In this document: in pieces, positions 1 through 7,585 of the stretch | Numbering within the stretch: the stretch's first letter is position 1 | How the letters are laid out: every line of letters starts with the position of its first letter | Assembly (NCBI RefSeq): GCF_004016505.1 | Contig: NZ_SACR01000006.1 | Coordinates: 285,798 to 349,797, forward strand | Direction: 5' to 3' | Origin: Rubrivivax rivuli | Lineage (GTDB): Bacteria > Pseudomonadota > Gammaproteobacteria > Burkholderiales > Burkholderiaceae_C | DNA length: 64,000 bases | The notes under the pieces: generated by a model | Database searches by the model: none | What the model was told of the DNA's origin: nothing | What the model saw: the letters and a program-made list of their open reading frames with translations, nothing else | Made by a program: the position numbers and the translations under genes

Positions 1-177
1 GGCGATGTATTCCAGACGGTCGCTCAGGCCGCGCAGATCGCCTATGCCGTCCGCGTTGCTGTCGGCAAAGGAGCGGGGATAGACCTGGTAGATCACGGCG
101 CCGCGCCACCAGGGCGTGCGCGTGGCAACGCTCGACGGCGGCCGAGTTTCGGTGGTGGCGGGGGAGGAGGACGTCAT
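1..177 (-). CDS. GH13 alpha-glucosidase / alpha-amylase family protein, N-terminal part only
   Basis: Only the first 59 codons lie in the window; the gene runs off the left edge. After a Ser/Thr/Pro-rich leader, the translation reads WWRGAVIYQVYPRSFADSN and then DGIGDLRGL. This is the start of the GH13 (beta/alpha)8 barrel of oligo-1,6-glucosidase, alpha-glucosidase and trehalulose-type enzymes, which hydrolyse alpha-linked glucosides. The ATG at 177 is the natural start because the GH13 domain begins about 22 residues in. No signal peptide is seen, so a cytoplasmic enzyme is likely. Substrate cannot be decided from this fragment. Confidence 0.85.
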   Translation of the reverse strand, partial: MTSSSPATTETRPPSSVATRTPWWRGAVIYQVYPRSFADSNADGIGDLRGLSDRLEYIA

Positions 178-204
178 TGGGTGCAAAGAGGTTCGAAAGG
201 AAAG

Positions 205-717
205 TCAAAGGCGCACGGCCCGATCGTGGTCGCGGCTGCGCTTCATCAGTGGTCCAGCGAGAGAACGCCCGAGACCGAAGTGCCAGGTCCACGCGACCAG
301 CAGCAGCTGAAGCGGTGTTCGCAGCCACAGGTAAACCAGGCCCCAGGCATGACCGCCCACCGGCACTTCCTTCCAGGCGGCATAGACATTCGCAGGGAAG
401 AACGCCACCAGCACCACCAACGCGGTCCAGGCTGCCCATCGCTGGGTGTGGGGCCAGAGGAAACCCAGCGCGATGGCAATCTCCAGGACGCCCGTTGCCA
501 GCACCAGGGGCACGCGGCCCGGCACCCATGCAGGCAGCATCAGGGCCATGGCCTCGGTCATCAGGAAATGACCAGAAGCTGTGAACAGAAAGGCGAGCAC
601 GAGACCCCAACGTCCAGCGGCAGCGGGGACGCTGGATCTGCCACGAACGCGCGCAAGCAGCGCAGCCATGCACCATGGCGCTGTCAACAGAAGCACGAGC
701 AAGAGGGGGGTGGTCAT
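205..717 (-). CDS. DoxX-like integral membrane protein (170 aa)
   Basis: The 170-residue product is almost entirely hydrophobic, with about four predicted membrane helices. The pattern is typical of the DoxX/YphA family: a HFL motif in helix 2, a GVLEIAIALGFLWP stretch in helix 3, and FFPANVYAA followed by the LRTPLQLLLVAW segment in the last helix. Members are inner-membrane proteins of poorly defined role, some linked to thiosulfate/quinone or redox functions. The ATG at 717 was chosen because it directly precedes the first membrane helix. It follows a second DoxX protein 58 nt upstream on the same strand, so the two may be co-transcribed. Confidence 0.72.
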   Translation of the reverse strand: MTTPLLLVLLLTAPWCMAALLARVRGRSSVPAAAGRWGLVLAFLFTASGHFLMTEAMALMLPAWVPGRVPLVLATGVLEIAIALGFLWPHTQRWAAWTALVVLVAFFPANVYAAWKEVPVGGHAWGLVYLWLRTPLQLLLVAWTWHFGLGRSLAGPLMKRSRDHDRAVRL

Positions 718-775
718 GGAGACGTTGTGCGGGAACGTCGAGGCACCATGTGCCTCTGGAAGGATCGCGATCGCG

Positions 776-1228
776 TCAGTCGGGCTGATCTGGAGGAGAC
801 GCAGCGGAGGCTGAGGCCCGAGCGGGCGATTGCCACGCCACCAGCAGCAGGCAGACGATGAGCAGCACCGAGTACTCGGAACCGTTGCGGCCCAGGCCGA
901 CGACAAACCACCCGTGGGCCGCGTGCACCAGGGCGATGCCGGTGCCGTAGACCAGCGCAAAGGCCAGGCACAAGGGGCGCACCCCCCAGCCCAGCGCCAG
1001 CGCCACCGAGCCCAGGATCTCCAGCGCGGTGACGGCGGTGGCCAGCACCCATCCGGCCGGCAGGCCCTGGCTTTGCAGGAAGGCGCCGAAGGGCGACACA
1101 CCACCGGCCCACCAGCGCGCCCAGCCGTGCGCGGCAATCAGCAGGGCCAGACACACCCGCAGCACCGCCCAGGCACGCAGAGAGTCGGTCTCGCCCTTGG
1201 GCGGCGGCGGAAGCAGGTTCTGAAGCAT
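776..1228 (-). CDS. DoxX family membrane protein (150 aa)
   Basis: This 150-residue membrane protein begins MLQNLLPPPPKGE and carries about four helices. Family-like marks are the AAHGWARWWAGGVSPFGAFL segment after helix 1, ALEILGSVALALGWGVRP in the middle, and HGWFVVGLGRNGSEYSVLLI in the last helix, the usual GWFVVG..NG.EYS signature of DoxX/DoxD-like proteins. Its biochemical role is not known. The open frame extends further upstream, but the ATG at 1228 gives the normal family length. The C-terminus is a short Ala/Ser-rich tail. It lies just upstream of another DoxX-like gene on the same strand. Confidence 0.7.
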   Translation of the reverse strand: MLQNLLPPPPKGETDSLRAWAVLRVCLALLIAAHGWARWWAGGVSPFGAFLQSQGLPAGWVLATAVTALEILGSVALALGWGVRPLCLAFALVYGTGIALVHAAHGWFVVGLGRNGSEYSVLLIVCLLLVAWQSPARASASAASPPDQPD

Positions 1229-1431
1229 CGGTCTGTTCGCGGAGCCACAGCGCCCAGAGGCGGGCGCCGTGTTCGGGCACGCCCCCTGGGGCATGCCGGT
1301 GGATGTGCGCAGGCGCTTTGGCGCGGCACGCGAACGCAGATTCTGCGGACGCGTGGCGGGGATCGCCAGCGTCGAAGGCGCCTTTGCCCTAAGGTGCTGG
1401 CCCCGCCGCAGCAAGCGGGCAGAGCTCTCAC

Positions 1432-1622
1432 TCAGAGTGTCGACAAACGGGCCACGAGGTCGTTGATCAGCACGCGCACGCGCAGGGGCTTGTGGCTGTC
1501 AGCGGGGTACAGCAACGAGAACGGTCGCGATGGATCGGCCCACCCGGGCAAGAGCCAGGCACTGTCGTGGCCGATCTTGTTCCGCGGGCTGCCGGCCTGC
1601 TCAAGCAGCACCCATCCACCCT
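1432..1622 (-). pseudogene. LysR-type regulator remnant (C-terminal end only)
   Basis: The minus strand encodes SAWLLPGWADPSRPFSLLYP followed by an Arg/Val-rich helix ending DLVARLSTL and a stop. This is the usual end of a LysR-type transcriptional regulator (effector domain, last strand and helix). No DNA-binding domain or remaining effector domain is present. Upstream the frame soon hits a stop near 1630, so this is a decayed fragment. It abuts, head to head, a fragment of an NTF2-like gene on the plus strand. That is the arrangement expected if one deletion removed the shared divergent promoter and both gene starts. Confidence 0.6.
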
Positions 1623-1871
1623 TCTCTGAAACTCAAGGAACTGCCCACGCCTGACGTCCACATCCAGACCACGCGCGAAGGCGCGGCCCCAGAACAGGAG
1701 AGCGAGCTGATCCGCGGCACCACCGAACTCCTGATCCTTTCGCATGGAAGCGCACTTCAGGCCACGCTGCGCTGCTCGATCCGGCCGAAGTCCTTCGTCG
1801 ATCTGCTGACGCTCATCCATGTGGACGGCGAGTGGAGAGTCATTGCCAAGGTCTTCCACTGGGAAGCGTGA
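1611..1871 (+). pseudogene. NTF2-like / putative lumazine-binding family protein, C-terminal remnant
   Basis: The last ~45 codons encode a beta-rich segment ending SFVDLLTLIHVDGEWRVIAK followed by VFHWEA and a stop. This matches the end of small SnoaL/NTF2-fold proteins of the putative lumazine-binding type, which typically close with (D)YLtLlkidGeWkIi.Kvf. The N-terminal half of the fold, including the family's first helices, is absent and no good start codon or ribosome site precedes the remnant. It is probably not translated. It meets the LysR remnant at about 1611-1622. Confidence 0.5.
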
Positions 1872-1910
1872 ACTTCATGCAGCGAAGCGGAGGCAGCAGG
1901 CTTGGCGTGA

Positions 1911-2797
1911 TCACGCACCGTCTCGCAGCAGCAGCACGCTGAGCAACGCGGCGGCGGCCTGGCGCAGGTCGGGTTCGGCCTGCGGGTTCATCCAGACCCT
2001 CCCCTGCCCGGCGCCGAACAAGCTCAGCGCGGCCAGCGCTTGCCCATCGCTGTACAACACGAAGCCGACCGGCAGGCGCAGCCCGGCCAGCGCGGGCGTG
2101 GGGCCAGGTGCCTGCGCCATCAACGAAGCGAGCTCGATGCGCCTTCCGGCCTCGCTCTCGGCCCAGCCGATCTGGACCTTGCCGCCTTCGTGGCGGCTGA
2201 CCAGGAAGCGCCAGCCTGCAGCATGCCTTGCAGTGGTGTCAGCGTGCCAGCCAGCGGGTGCTCGGTGCGTGTGCCTTCGCTGCCCGAGATACGCACACCG
2301 AATGCCGACCAGGCCCAGTCGCGCGCTGCGTTGTCGCGGGTCTGGAAGGCCTGCACGGCCAGGGGCGCCGCATACGGTCCGTTCTGCGTGAAGCGAAGAT
2401 GGCTTTGGGCAGTCTCCAGGCGCGTCGCGACGCTGGCGCCGAACTGGCTCAGATTGAAAGCCTGGCAGCCGGCTGCGCAGCCCTGGCGCACTGTCTGCTG
2501 CTGGTTCTGGCGTGGCGAAGTCGCATACGCGCCGAAGCTCAGCGGCCGGCGGTCCGCCCGCCAGCCATGCCGCCCGCTGACCTCCAGCGGCTGCGCGGCC
2601 GCCAGTTCGGGCGGAAGCTGCGGCAGCAAGCTCACGCTGCCGCAGCCCTGCAAAAGCATGCACAGGCTCCAGACGCAGGCTGCGCGCACGAGCCCAGCGG
2701 CTGAAAGCGCGATCACGGCCCGCCATGCGGAGGGCACCACCGCAGCCAGCGCACCAAGGGGTGCGTCTGACCGCGTCGAAACTCCGGGTGTGGTCAT
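1911..2797 (-). pseudogene. Lipoprotein of unknown function, disrupted by a one-base frameshift
   Basis: An ATG at 2797 opens a frame with a long N-region, a hydrophobic stretch and a lipobox (CMLLQGCG), so the product would be an outer-membrane or periplasmic lipoprotein. The frame reads sensibly as far as TPLQGMLQ near 2217. There the coding signal jumps to another minus-strand frame that continues GWRFLVSRHEGGKVQIGWAE and ends LLSVLLLRDGA with a stop at 1911. Restoring one G in the CAGGCTGG run near 2213-2217 rejoins both parts into one 295-residue protein. This is either a real frameshift or a sequencing error. No family was recognised. Confidence 0.6.
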
Positions 2798-2914
2798 GCG
2801 GGAGATCCTGCGAGCCTGGGATGGGGTCGCACGGGCAGGCTGCCCGGCGTACCCGACGCCCATTCCACAGGCGCGTCCCGCGGCGCGCCACTTCACCTTG
2901 GGGCAGCTGTGGCC

Positions 2915-3820
2915 TCAGCCCCGTGCGAGCGCACCGATCTTGGCCGCGTCGCGCGCCAGTTCCTCGCGCGTGGTGATGCGGCGGAACCAGACCGTCACGG
3001 CCGCCGAGGTCAGCACGATGAACAGCGAGTACAGCACCGGGATCAGCAGCACTTCCTGCTGCTGCGTGCCCGTGAAGGTGAGCAGCACGATCAGCACGCC
3101 CAGCGGCCCGTTCTGGATGCCGGTTTCCAGCGCGATGGTGCGCGCGCGGCGCCCGTCCTGCTTCACCAGGCGTGCGAAGACATAGCCCACCAGGAAGCCG
3201 CACAGCCCCAGGCCGATGGAGCCCACGTACACCTGCCACGGCGTGGTGGCCAGCAGCTGGTGGTTGCGCGGCACCCAGGTGGCGATGAGGAACACGATCA
3301 CCACCACACCCAGCAAGCCACCCAGCATCTCGATGACGGCGCCCACGTTGGCGTTCCACTTGCGCAGCAGCATGCCGATGACGGTGGGCACCAGCAGCAC
3401 GAACAGCACCTGGGCCACGTTGGCCGGGGGCACGCGCCATTCGCCCTCGATGTTGGCCGTGAGCAGGCCCAGCGTCAGCGGCACCAGCAGCACCGCGAAC
3501 AGCGTGCTCACCACCGTCATCAGGATGGACAGGCTCAGCACGCCCTTGCTGAAGTAGTTGAAGATGTTGCTGGTGGTGCCGCCGGGCAGGCAGGCCATCA
3601 GGATCAGGCCCACCGCGTAGGCGGGGGGCAGCTGCAGCACGGTGGCCAGGGTCACGCCGACCAGCGGTGTGAGCACATAGGTGGTCACCAGGCCGATGCC
3701 CACACCGGCCGGCTTGCGCAGGGCCAGCACGAAATCCTTGAAGGTGAGGCTGGCGCCCATGCCCAGCATGATGAAGATCATCATCACGCTCAGCAGCTTG
3801 GTTTCGAAGTCGGAAAGCAT
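2915..3820 (-). CDS. BASS-type (bile acid:sodium symporter, SBF) family transporter
   Basis: This 301-residue polytopic membrane protein has about nine or ten helices. It carries the family signature ACLPGGTTSNIFNYFSKGV near residues 75-93 and a second conserved block LETGIQNGPLGVLIV near residues 223-237, the two crossed-helix regions that bind sodium and substrate in SBF proteins. These proteins co-transport sodium with organic anions such as bile acids, pyruvate or pantoate; the substrate here is unknown. It follows a fatty-acid CoA ligase by 6 nt on the same strand and is probably co-transcribed, which hints at a carboxylic acid substrate. Confidence 0.85.
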   Translation of the reverse strand: MLSDFETKLLSVMMIFIMLGMGASLTFKDFVLALRKPAGVGIGLVTTYVLTPLVGVTLATVLQLPPAYAVGLILMACLPGGTTSNIFNYFSKGVLSLSILMTVVSTLFAVLLVPLTLGLLTANIEGEWRVPPANVAQVLFVLLVPTVIGMLLRKWNANVGAVIEMLGGLLGVVVIVFLIATWVPRNHQLLATTPWQVYVGSIGLGLCGFLVGYVFARLVKQDGRRARTIALETGIQNGPLGVLIVLLTFTGTQQQEVLLIPVLYSLFIVLTSAAVTVWFRRITTREELARDAAKIGALARG

Positions 3821-3826
3821 GCTCGT

Positions 3827-5560
3827 TCAGCCCTTGGTCTTCTTGTGCGCGGCCAGAACCTCGGCACGCAGGTCGCGGCGCAGGATCTTGCCCACCGGGG
3901 TCTTGGGCAGTTCGTCGCGGAACTCGATGCGCGCGGGCAGCTTGTAGCCCGTCAGCAGCGTGCGGCAGTGGGCCTGCAGCGCCTCGGCGGTGAGGCTCTC
4001 GTCGCGCTTCACCACATAGGCGCGCACGGCCTCGCCGGTCTTGTCGTCGGGCACGCCGATGACGGCGGCCTCCAGCACGCCGTCGTGGCGCGAGAGCGCG
4101 TCTTCGATCTCGTTCGGGTAGACGTTGAAGCCGCTGACCAGAATCATGTCCTTCTTGCGGTCGACGATCTTGAAGGTGCCGTGGGCGTCCATCACCGCCA
4201 CGTCGCCGGTGTAGAGCCAGCCGTCCTTCAGCACCTCGGCGCTGGCCTCGGGCCGCTGCCAGTAGCCCTGCATGACCTGCGGGCCGCGCACCACCAGTTC
4301 TCCGGGCTGACCCACGGCCACCGGCTGGCCGTGGTCATCGACCAGGCCCACATCGGTCATGGGTGCGGGAACGCCGATGGTGTCTTTCTGGCGCTGCGCG
4401 TTCAGCGGCTGGAAGCAGACCACGGGCGAGCTTTCGGTGAGGCCGTAGCCTTCGACCAGCGGCGCGCCCGTCACCTGCTCGAAGCGCTCTACCACCGCGT
4501 GGTGCATGGCTGCGCCACCGCCCCCGGCCGCCTTCAGGTGCTTGGGCGGGAAGGCGGTGAACCATTCTTCGCCCAGCAAGGCGTTGTAGAGCGTGTTCAC
4601 GCCGGTGATCCAGGTGATCTTGTAGTTCTCGATGGCACGCTGCAGGTTCTGGATGGGCCGCGGGCTGGGCACCAGGATGTTGCGCGCGCCGGCCTCGAAC
4701 ATGCACAGGAAGTTCACCGTGAAGGCGAAGATGTGATAAAGCGGCAGCGCCGTGAGCACCACCTCCTGGCCTTCGTCGATGTGGCTTGCGCACATGGCGC
4801 GCATCTGCGCCATGTTCCAGAGCAGGTTGCCGTGCGTGAGCATGGCGCCCTTGGCCACGCCGGTGGTGCCGCCGGTGTACTGCAGCAGCGCCAGGCTGTC
4901 GTGCTTCAGGCCCTGGCTGTAGCTGGCCACCTCGCCGCCGGCCGCCGCCCCCTGCGTCAGCGCCGCTGGCAGTGCCGTGGCCTGCACGCCGTGGCGGGGC
5001 ACCAGCTCGTTCCAGTACTTCATCACCGCATGCACGATGCCGCCCACCAGGGCCGGAAAGAACTCGGGCACGCGGGTGATGACGACGTGTTTCACGTCGG
5101 TGCCGGGCAGGGCCTGCTCCAGCTTGTCGGCGAACATGTCGACGACGACCACCACCTTGGCGCCGCTGTCCTTGAACTGGTGCGCCATCTCGCTGGCGGT
5201 GTACAGCGGGTTGGTGTTCACCGCCACGCAGCCGGCCTTCAGCACGCCCAGCAGCACCACCGGGTAGCTCAGGCAGTTGGGCATCTGGATCGCCACGCGG
5301 TCGCCGGCGGCCAGGCCCAGCACCTGGCGGAGGTAGCGCGCGAAGTGATCGCTCTTTTCCTGCACCTGCCCGTAGCTCAGGCTGCCGTACATGCCGTTGG
5401 GCATGACGGTGGTGAAGGCGGTCTGGGCTGCAAAACGCGTGCAGGCCGCGCTCGCCATGGCGGCGAGGCTGGGGTGCGCCGGCGTGGGCAGTTCGGCGCT
5501 GATGTGGCTGCCGTACTGACCCACCCAGGGCCGGAGGTGGTAGGGGTTGAGAGCGTCCAT
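3827..5560 (-). CDS. fadD: Long-chain fatty acid--CoA ligase
   Basis: The 577-residue protein is an ANL-superfamily adenylating enzyme that activates fatty acids to acyl-CoA via acyl-AMP. Visible motifs in order are the P-loop LLQYTGGTTGVAKGA, the gate region LVEGYGLTESSPVV, the WLYTGDVAVMD motif and the C-terminal DRKKDMILVSGFNVYPNEIE hinge, ending with the catalytic lysine segment PKTPVGKILRRDLR. The ATG at 5560 (MDALNPYHLRPWV) was preferred over an upstream ATG at 5620 because the family usually starts just before the W-V/G-x-Y segment. It ends 6 nt before the BASS transporter. It acts in the cytoplasm or at the inner membrane for beta-oxidation or lipid synthesis. Confidence 0.92.
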   Translation of the reverse strand: MDALNPYHLRPWVGQYGSHISAELPTPAHPSLAAMASAACTRFAAQTAFTTVMPNGMYGSLSYGQVQEKSDHFARYLRQVLGLAAGDRVAIQMPNCLSYPVVLLGVLKAGCVAVNTNPLYTASEMAHQFKDSGAKVVVVVDMFADKLEQALPGTDVKHVVITRVPEFFPALVGGIVHAVMKYWNELVPRHGVQATALPAALTQGAAAGGEVASYSQGLKHDSLALLQYTGGTTGVAKGAMLTHGNLLWNMAQMRAMCASHIDEGQEVVLTALPLYHIFAFTVNFLCMFEAGARNILVPSPRPIQNLQRAIENYKITWITGVNTLYNALLGEEWFTAFPPKHLKAAGGGGAAMHHAVVERFEQVTGAPLVEGYGLTESSPVVCFQPLNAQRQKDTIGVPAPMTDVGLVDDHGQPVAVGQPGELVVRGPQVMQGYWQRPEASAEVLKDGWLYTGDVAVMDAHGTFKIVDRKKDMILVSGFNVYPNEIEDALSRHDGVLEAAVIGVPDDKTGEAVRAYVVKRDESLTAEALQAHCRTLLTGYKLPARIEFRDELPKTPVGKILRRDLRAEVLAAHKKTKG

Positions 5561-5692
5561 GGGGTTCCGGGCTGAGGGCGTCCAAGGCAGACCTTGGGGC
5601 GCGCACCATACCGAAGTCATTTGCCCCTGAAACTTGAGCGGTCAGCGCACAAGTGGCGGCCCGCGTGAGCGGCCGCGGTGGGCGCGGCCGGC

Positions 5693-6547
5693 TCAGCGTT
5701 CAGGCGGCAGCTCGCGCAGGGCCGCTGGCAGCGGCGTCAAGGCTGCCGGGGCAGGCGCTAGAGACCCGGAGGCACGCACGCGCGCCAGGCGTTCGGCGGT
5801 GTCGGGGTGGCTGCGCAACCAGGCCGTGCCAGCCGGGGCATCGGCCTGCGGCAGCACCCGGAACAATTGCGCCATGCCGCCCGCGTGCCCGTACAAGGCC
5901 ATGCTGACGGCCAGGGCCTCTTCGTCGGCGAGCCTTTCGTTGTCGCGCGAATAGCCCAGCAGGGCCAGTTGCGCGGCACCGCCCAGCAGGCCCTGCGCCG
6001 CCTGCGCGGCACCCTCGGGCGCCACCACCGAGAGCACCAGCGCCACCGCCAGGCCGTGGCCCATGCTGGCGGCGACGTGCCGGTGCTTCACGTGCGCGAT
6101 CTCGTGCGCCAGCAGGGCCGCCAGCGCTTCTTCACTGTCCAGCTTGCGCAGCAGGCCGTGGAAGACGCGGATGCGACCGCCCAGCGTGGCGTAGGCGTTG
6201 ACGAAGTTCGACGGGTCGTCGGTCACCCGCACCTGCATGCCTGCGGGCAAGGCCATGCGGGCGGCCACGCGGTCGGCCAGGGCCTGCAGGGCCGCGTGCC
6301 GGGCGCGGGCCTGGGGGTCGGCAGGGGCGGCCTCGTCGAACAGGCGTTCGGCCAGCGCCACCTCATGCCGGAAGGGCAGGTGCGGTGCGAGCCAACGTGC
6401 CACCACGCCGGCGGCCAGCACCAGCACTGCCAAGGCAAAAAGGCTGGCTGCCAGCAGCCAGGCCAATTCGCGCAGCGGATGTTCGTCGCGCTCGAGCAGG
6501 TCTTCCGGCGGCAGCCGGTTCTCCAGCCGGGGCGGCGGCGGGGTCAT
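5693..6547 (-). CDS. M48 family zinc metalloprotease, membrane anchored
   Basis: The 284-residue product has one hydrophobic segment near residues 27-50 and then a peptidase domain with the zinc-binding motif HEIAH (His148, Glu149, His152). The third ligand is probably the Glu of the DNERLADEEAL helix, as in other M48/HtpX/Oma1-like enzymes. The family cleaves membrane or periplasmic proteins in quality control. A PDTAERLARVRA segment near the C-terminus (HPDTAERL) is typical of the family. It is the last gene of a short operon after two YbjQ-like genes, with 16 nt between it and the nearest one. Confidence 0.88.
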   Translation of the reverse strand: MTPPPPRLENRLPPEDLLERDEHPLRELAWLLAASLFALAVLVLAAGVVARWLAPHLPFRHEVALAERLFDEAAPADPQARARHAALQALADRVAARMALPAGMQVRVTDDPSNFVNAYATLGGRIRVFHGLLRKLDSEEALAALLAHEIAHVKHRHVAASMGHGLAVALVLSVVAPEGAAQAAQGLLGGAAQLALLGYSRDNERLADEEALAVSMALYGHAGGMAQLFRVLPQADAPAGTAWLRSHPDTAERLARVRASGSLAPAPAALTPLPAALRELPPER

Positions 6548-6563
6548 GCGCGAGCGGGCGGCT

Positions 6564-7028
6564 TCAGGGCGCGCGGTGCAGCGCGGTGCCGAAGGCCATC
6601 ACCTCCACCGAGGGCGTGGCCGAGCCGGCGATGGCGGTGCTCTCGAAACGCACCCCGATCACGAGCGTGGTGCCCGCGGCCTGGGCCTCGGCTTTCAGGC
6701 GCAGCAGAGCCTCGCGCCGGGCGCGCTCCAGCAAGGTTTCGTAGCCGCGGAAGCGCCCGCCGAAGAAGGCGCGGAAGCCGGCGACGAAGGTCTTGAAGTA
6801 GTCGGAGGAAATGACCACGCCCCCGCTGACCAGCACCGCGCCCGTGGCCGCCACGCCGTCGGGGATGTAGCGCGTGTTCAGGGCCACGATGTGGCGCAAC
6901 GCCTCTTCGCGCTGGCGCAGGCTGCGGTAGTGCCGCCGCTCTTGCCAGCGGCCGGCGCCGTAGCCCAGCAGCAGCAGGCCCAGCAGCAGCCACAGGTTGA
7001 AGGTCTCGAGCCAGAAGCCGGCGTCCAT
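6564..7028 (-). CDS. Membrane-anchored YbjQ-like (DUF74) protein
   Basis: This 154-residue protein begins with a membrane helix (WLLLGLLLLGYG) and a basic stretch (GRWQERRHYRSLRQREE). It is followed by a YbjQ/DUF74-like domain with GAVLVSGGVVISSDYFKTF, a central amphipathic helix (LLERARREALLRLKAEA) and the closing strand TTLVIGVRFESTAI. YbjQ proteins form pentamers of uncertain function and are sometimes called heavy-metal-binding domains. The ATG at 7028 places the helix at the N-terminus. A canonical soluble paralogue lies 13 nt upstream, so this looks like a duplicated copy that gained a membrane anchor. Confidence 0.72.
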   Translation of the reverse strand: MDAGFWLETFNLWLLLGLLLLGYGAGRWQERRHYRSLRQREEALRHIVALNTRYIPDGVAATGAVLVSGGVVISSDYFKTFVAGFRAFFGGRFRGYETLLERARREALLRLKAEAQAAGTTLVIGVRFESTAIAGSATPSVEVMAFGTALHRAP

Positions 7029-7041
7029 GCCTGTGGCGCGC

Positions 7042-7362
7042 TCAAACGGGCTCGACCGTGACGGCCGAACCGTAAGCGAGGATCTCCGCCGCACCGGCCG
7101 TGATGCTGGTGGTGACGAAGCGCACGTTGAGCACGGCGTTGGCGCCCAAGGCCCGGGCTTCGTCGGTCATGCGCGCCACGGCCTCGGCACGGGCTTCCTG
7201 CATCAGGTCGGTGTAGGCCTTAAGTTCGCCGCCGACGATGTTCTTCAGGCCGGCCAAGATGTCCTTGCCGGCGTGCTTGGCGCGCACCGTGCTGCCCTGG
7301 GCGATGCCCAGGTGCGCGGTGACGCGATGACCGGGGGCGGTTTCGAGATTGCTGACCAGCAT
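7042..7362 (-). CDS. YbjQ family (DUF74) protein
   Basis: The 106-residue product matches the standard YbjQ size and order: a first strand, LGIAQGSTVRAKHAGKDILA, then NIVGGELKAYTDLMQEARAE, a helix, LGANAVLNVRFVTTSI and a final AEILAYGSAVTVEPV. The ATG at 7362 gives MLVSNLET and the normal family length. No signal peptide or membrane helix is seen, so it is cytoplasmic. Function is unknown. Its downstream neighbours are a membrane-tethered YbjQ copy and an M48 protease, so the three may work together. Confidence 0.85.
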   Translation of the reverse strand: MLVSNLETAPGHRVTAHLGIAQGSTVRAKHAGKDILAGLKNIVGGELKAYTDLMQEARAEAVARMTDEARALGANAVLNVRFVTTSITAGAAEILAYGSAVTVEPV

Positions 7363-7528
7363 GCGCAAAGACTCCCTGTGTGCTGTGTTGTGCGCCGGAT
7401 GATGCCGCGCCCCGGCGCTCACCGTGCGGCAGGCCCCACATCCACCCCCTTGGGCACGGGAGCGCACGCCGCCGGCTGGGCGCCACCGGGGTGGCCACCC
7501 TGCCCTGATCGGCCTTCGCACATACATA

Positions 7529-7556
7529 TACCTTGATAATCCATATTACCAAGGTA
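7529..7556. other. Candidate dif-like core recombination site (11-6-11)
   Basis: The 28 bp consist of a left arm TACCTTGATAA (7529-7539), a 6 bp centre TCCATA (7540-7545) and a right arm TTACCAAGGTA (7546-7556). The reverse complement of the right arm is TACCTTGGTAA, matching the left arm at 10 of 11 positions. Two 11 bp inverted arms around a 6 bp spacer is the layout of XerC/XerD dif and related tyrosine-recombinase sites. It is AT-rich in a GC-rich genome and lies just before the gene for a large tyrosine recombinase. A simple operator is an alternative. Confidence 0.5.
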
Positions 7557-7585
7557 GGTAAAAATGGCCAACAATCGGCGGCCGT

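Noticed and set aside
2909..5575. Long plus-strand open frame opposite fadD and the BASS transporter
   Set aside because: It is rich in His/Gln/Gly/Arg with no domain, as typical for the antisense of GC-rich genes; the minus strand encodes clear families.
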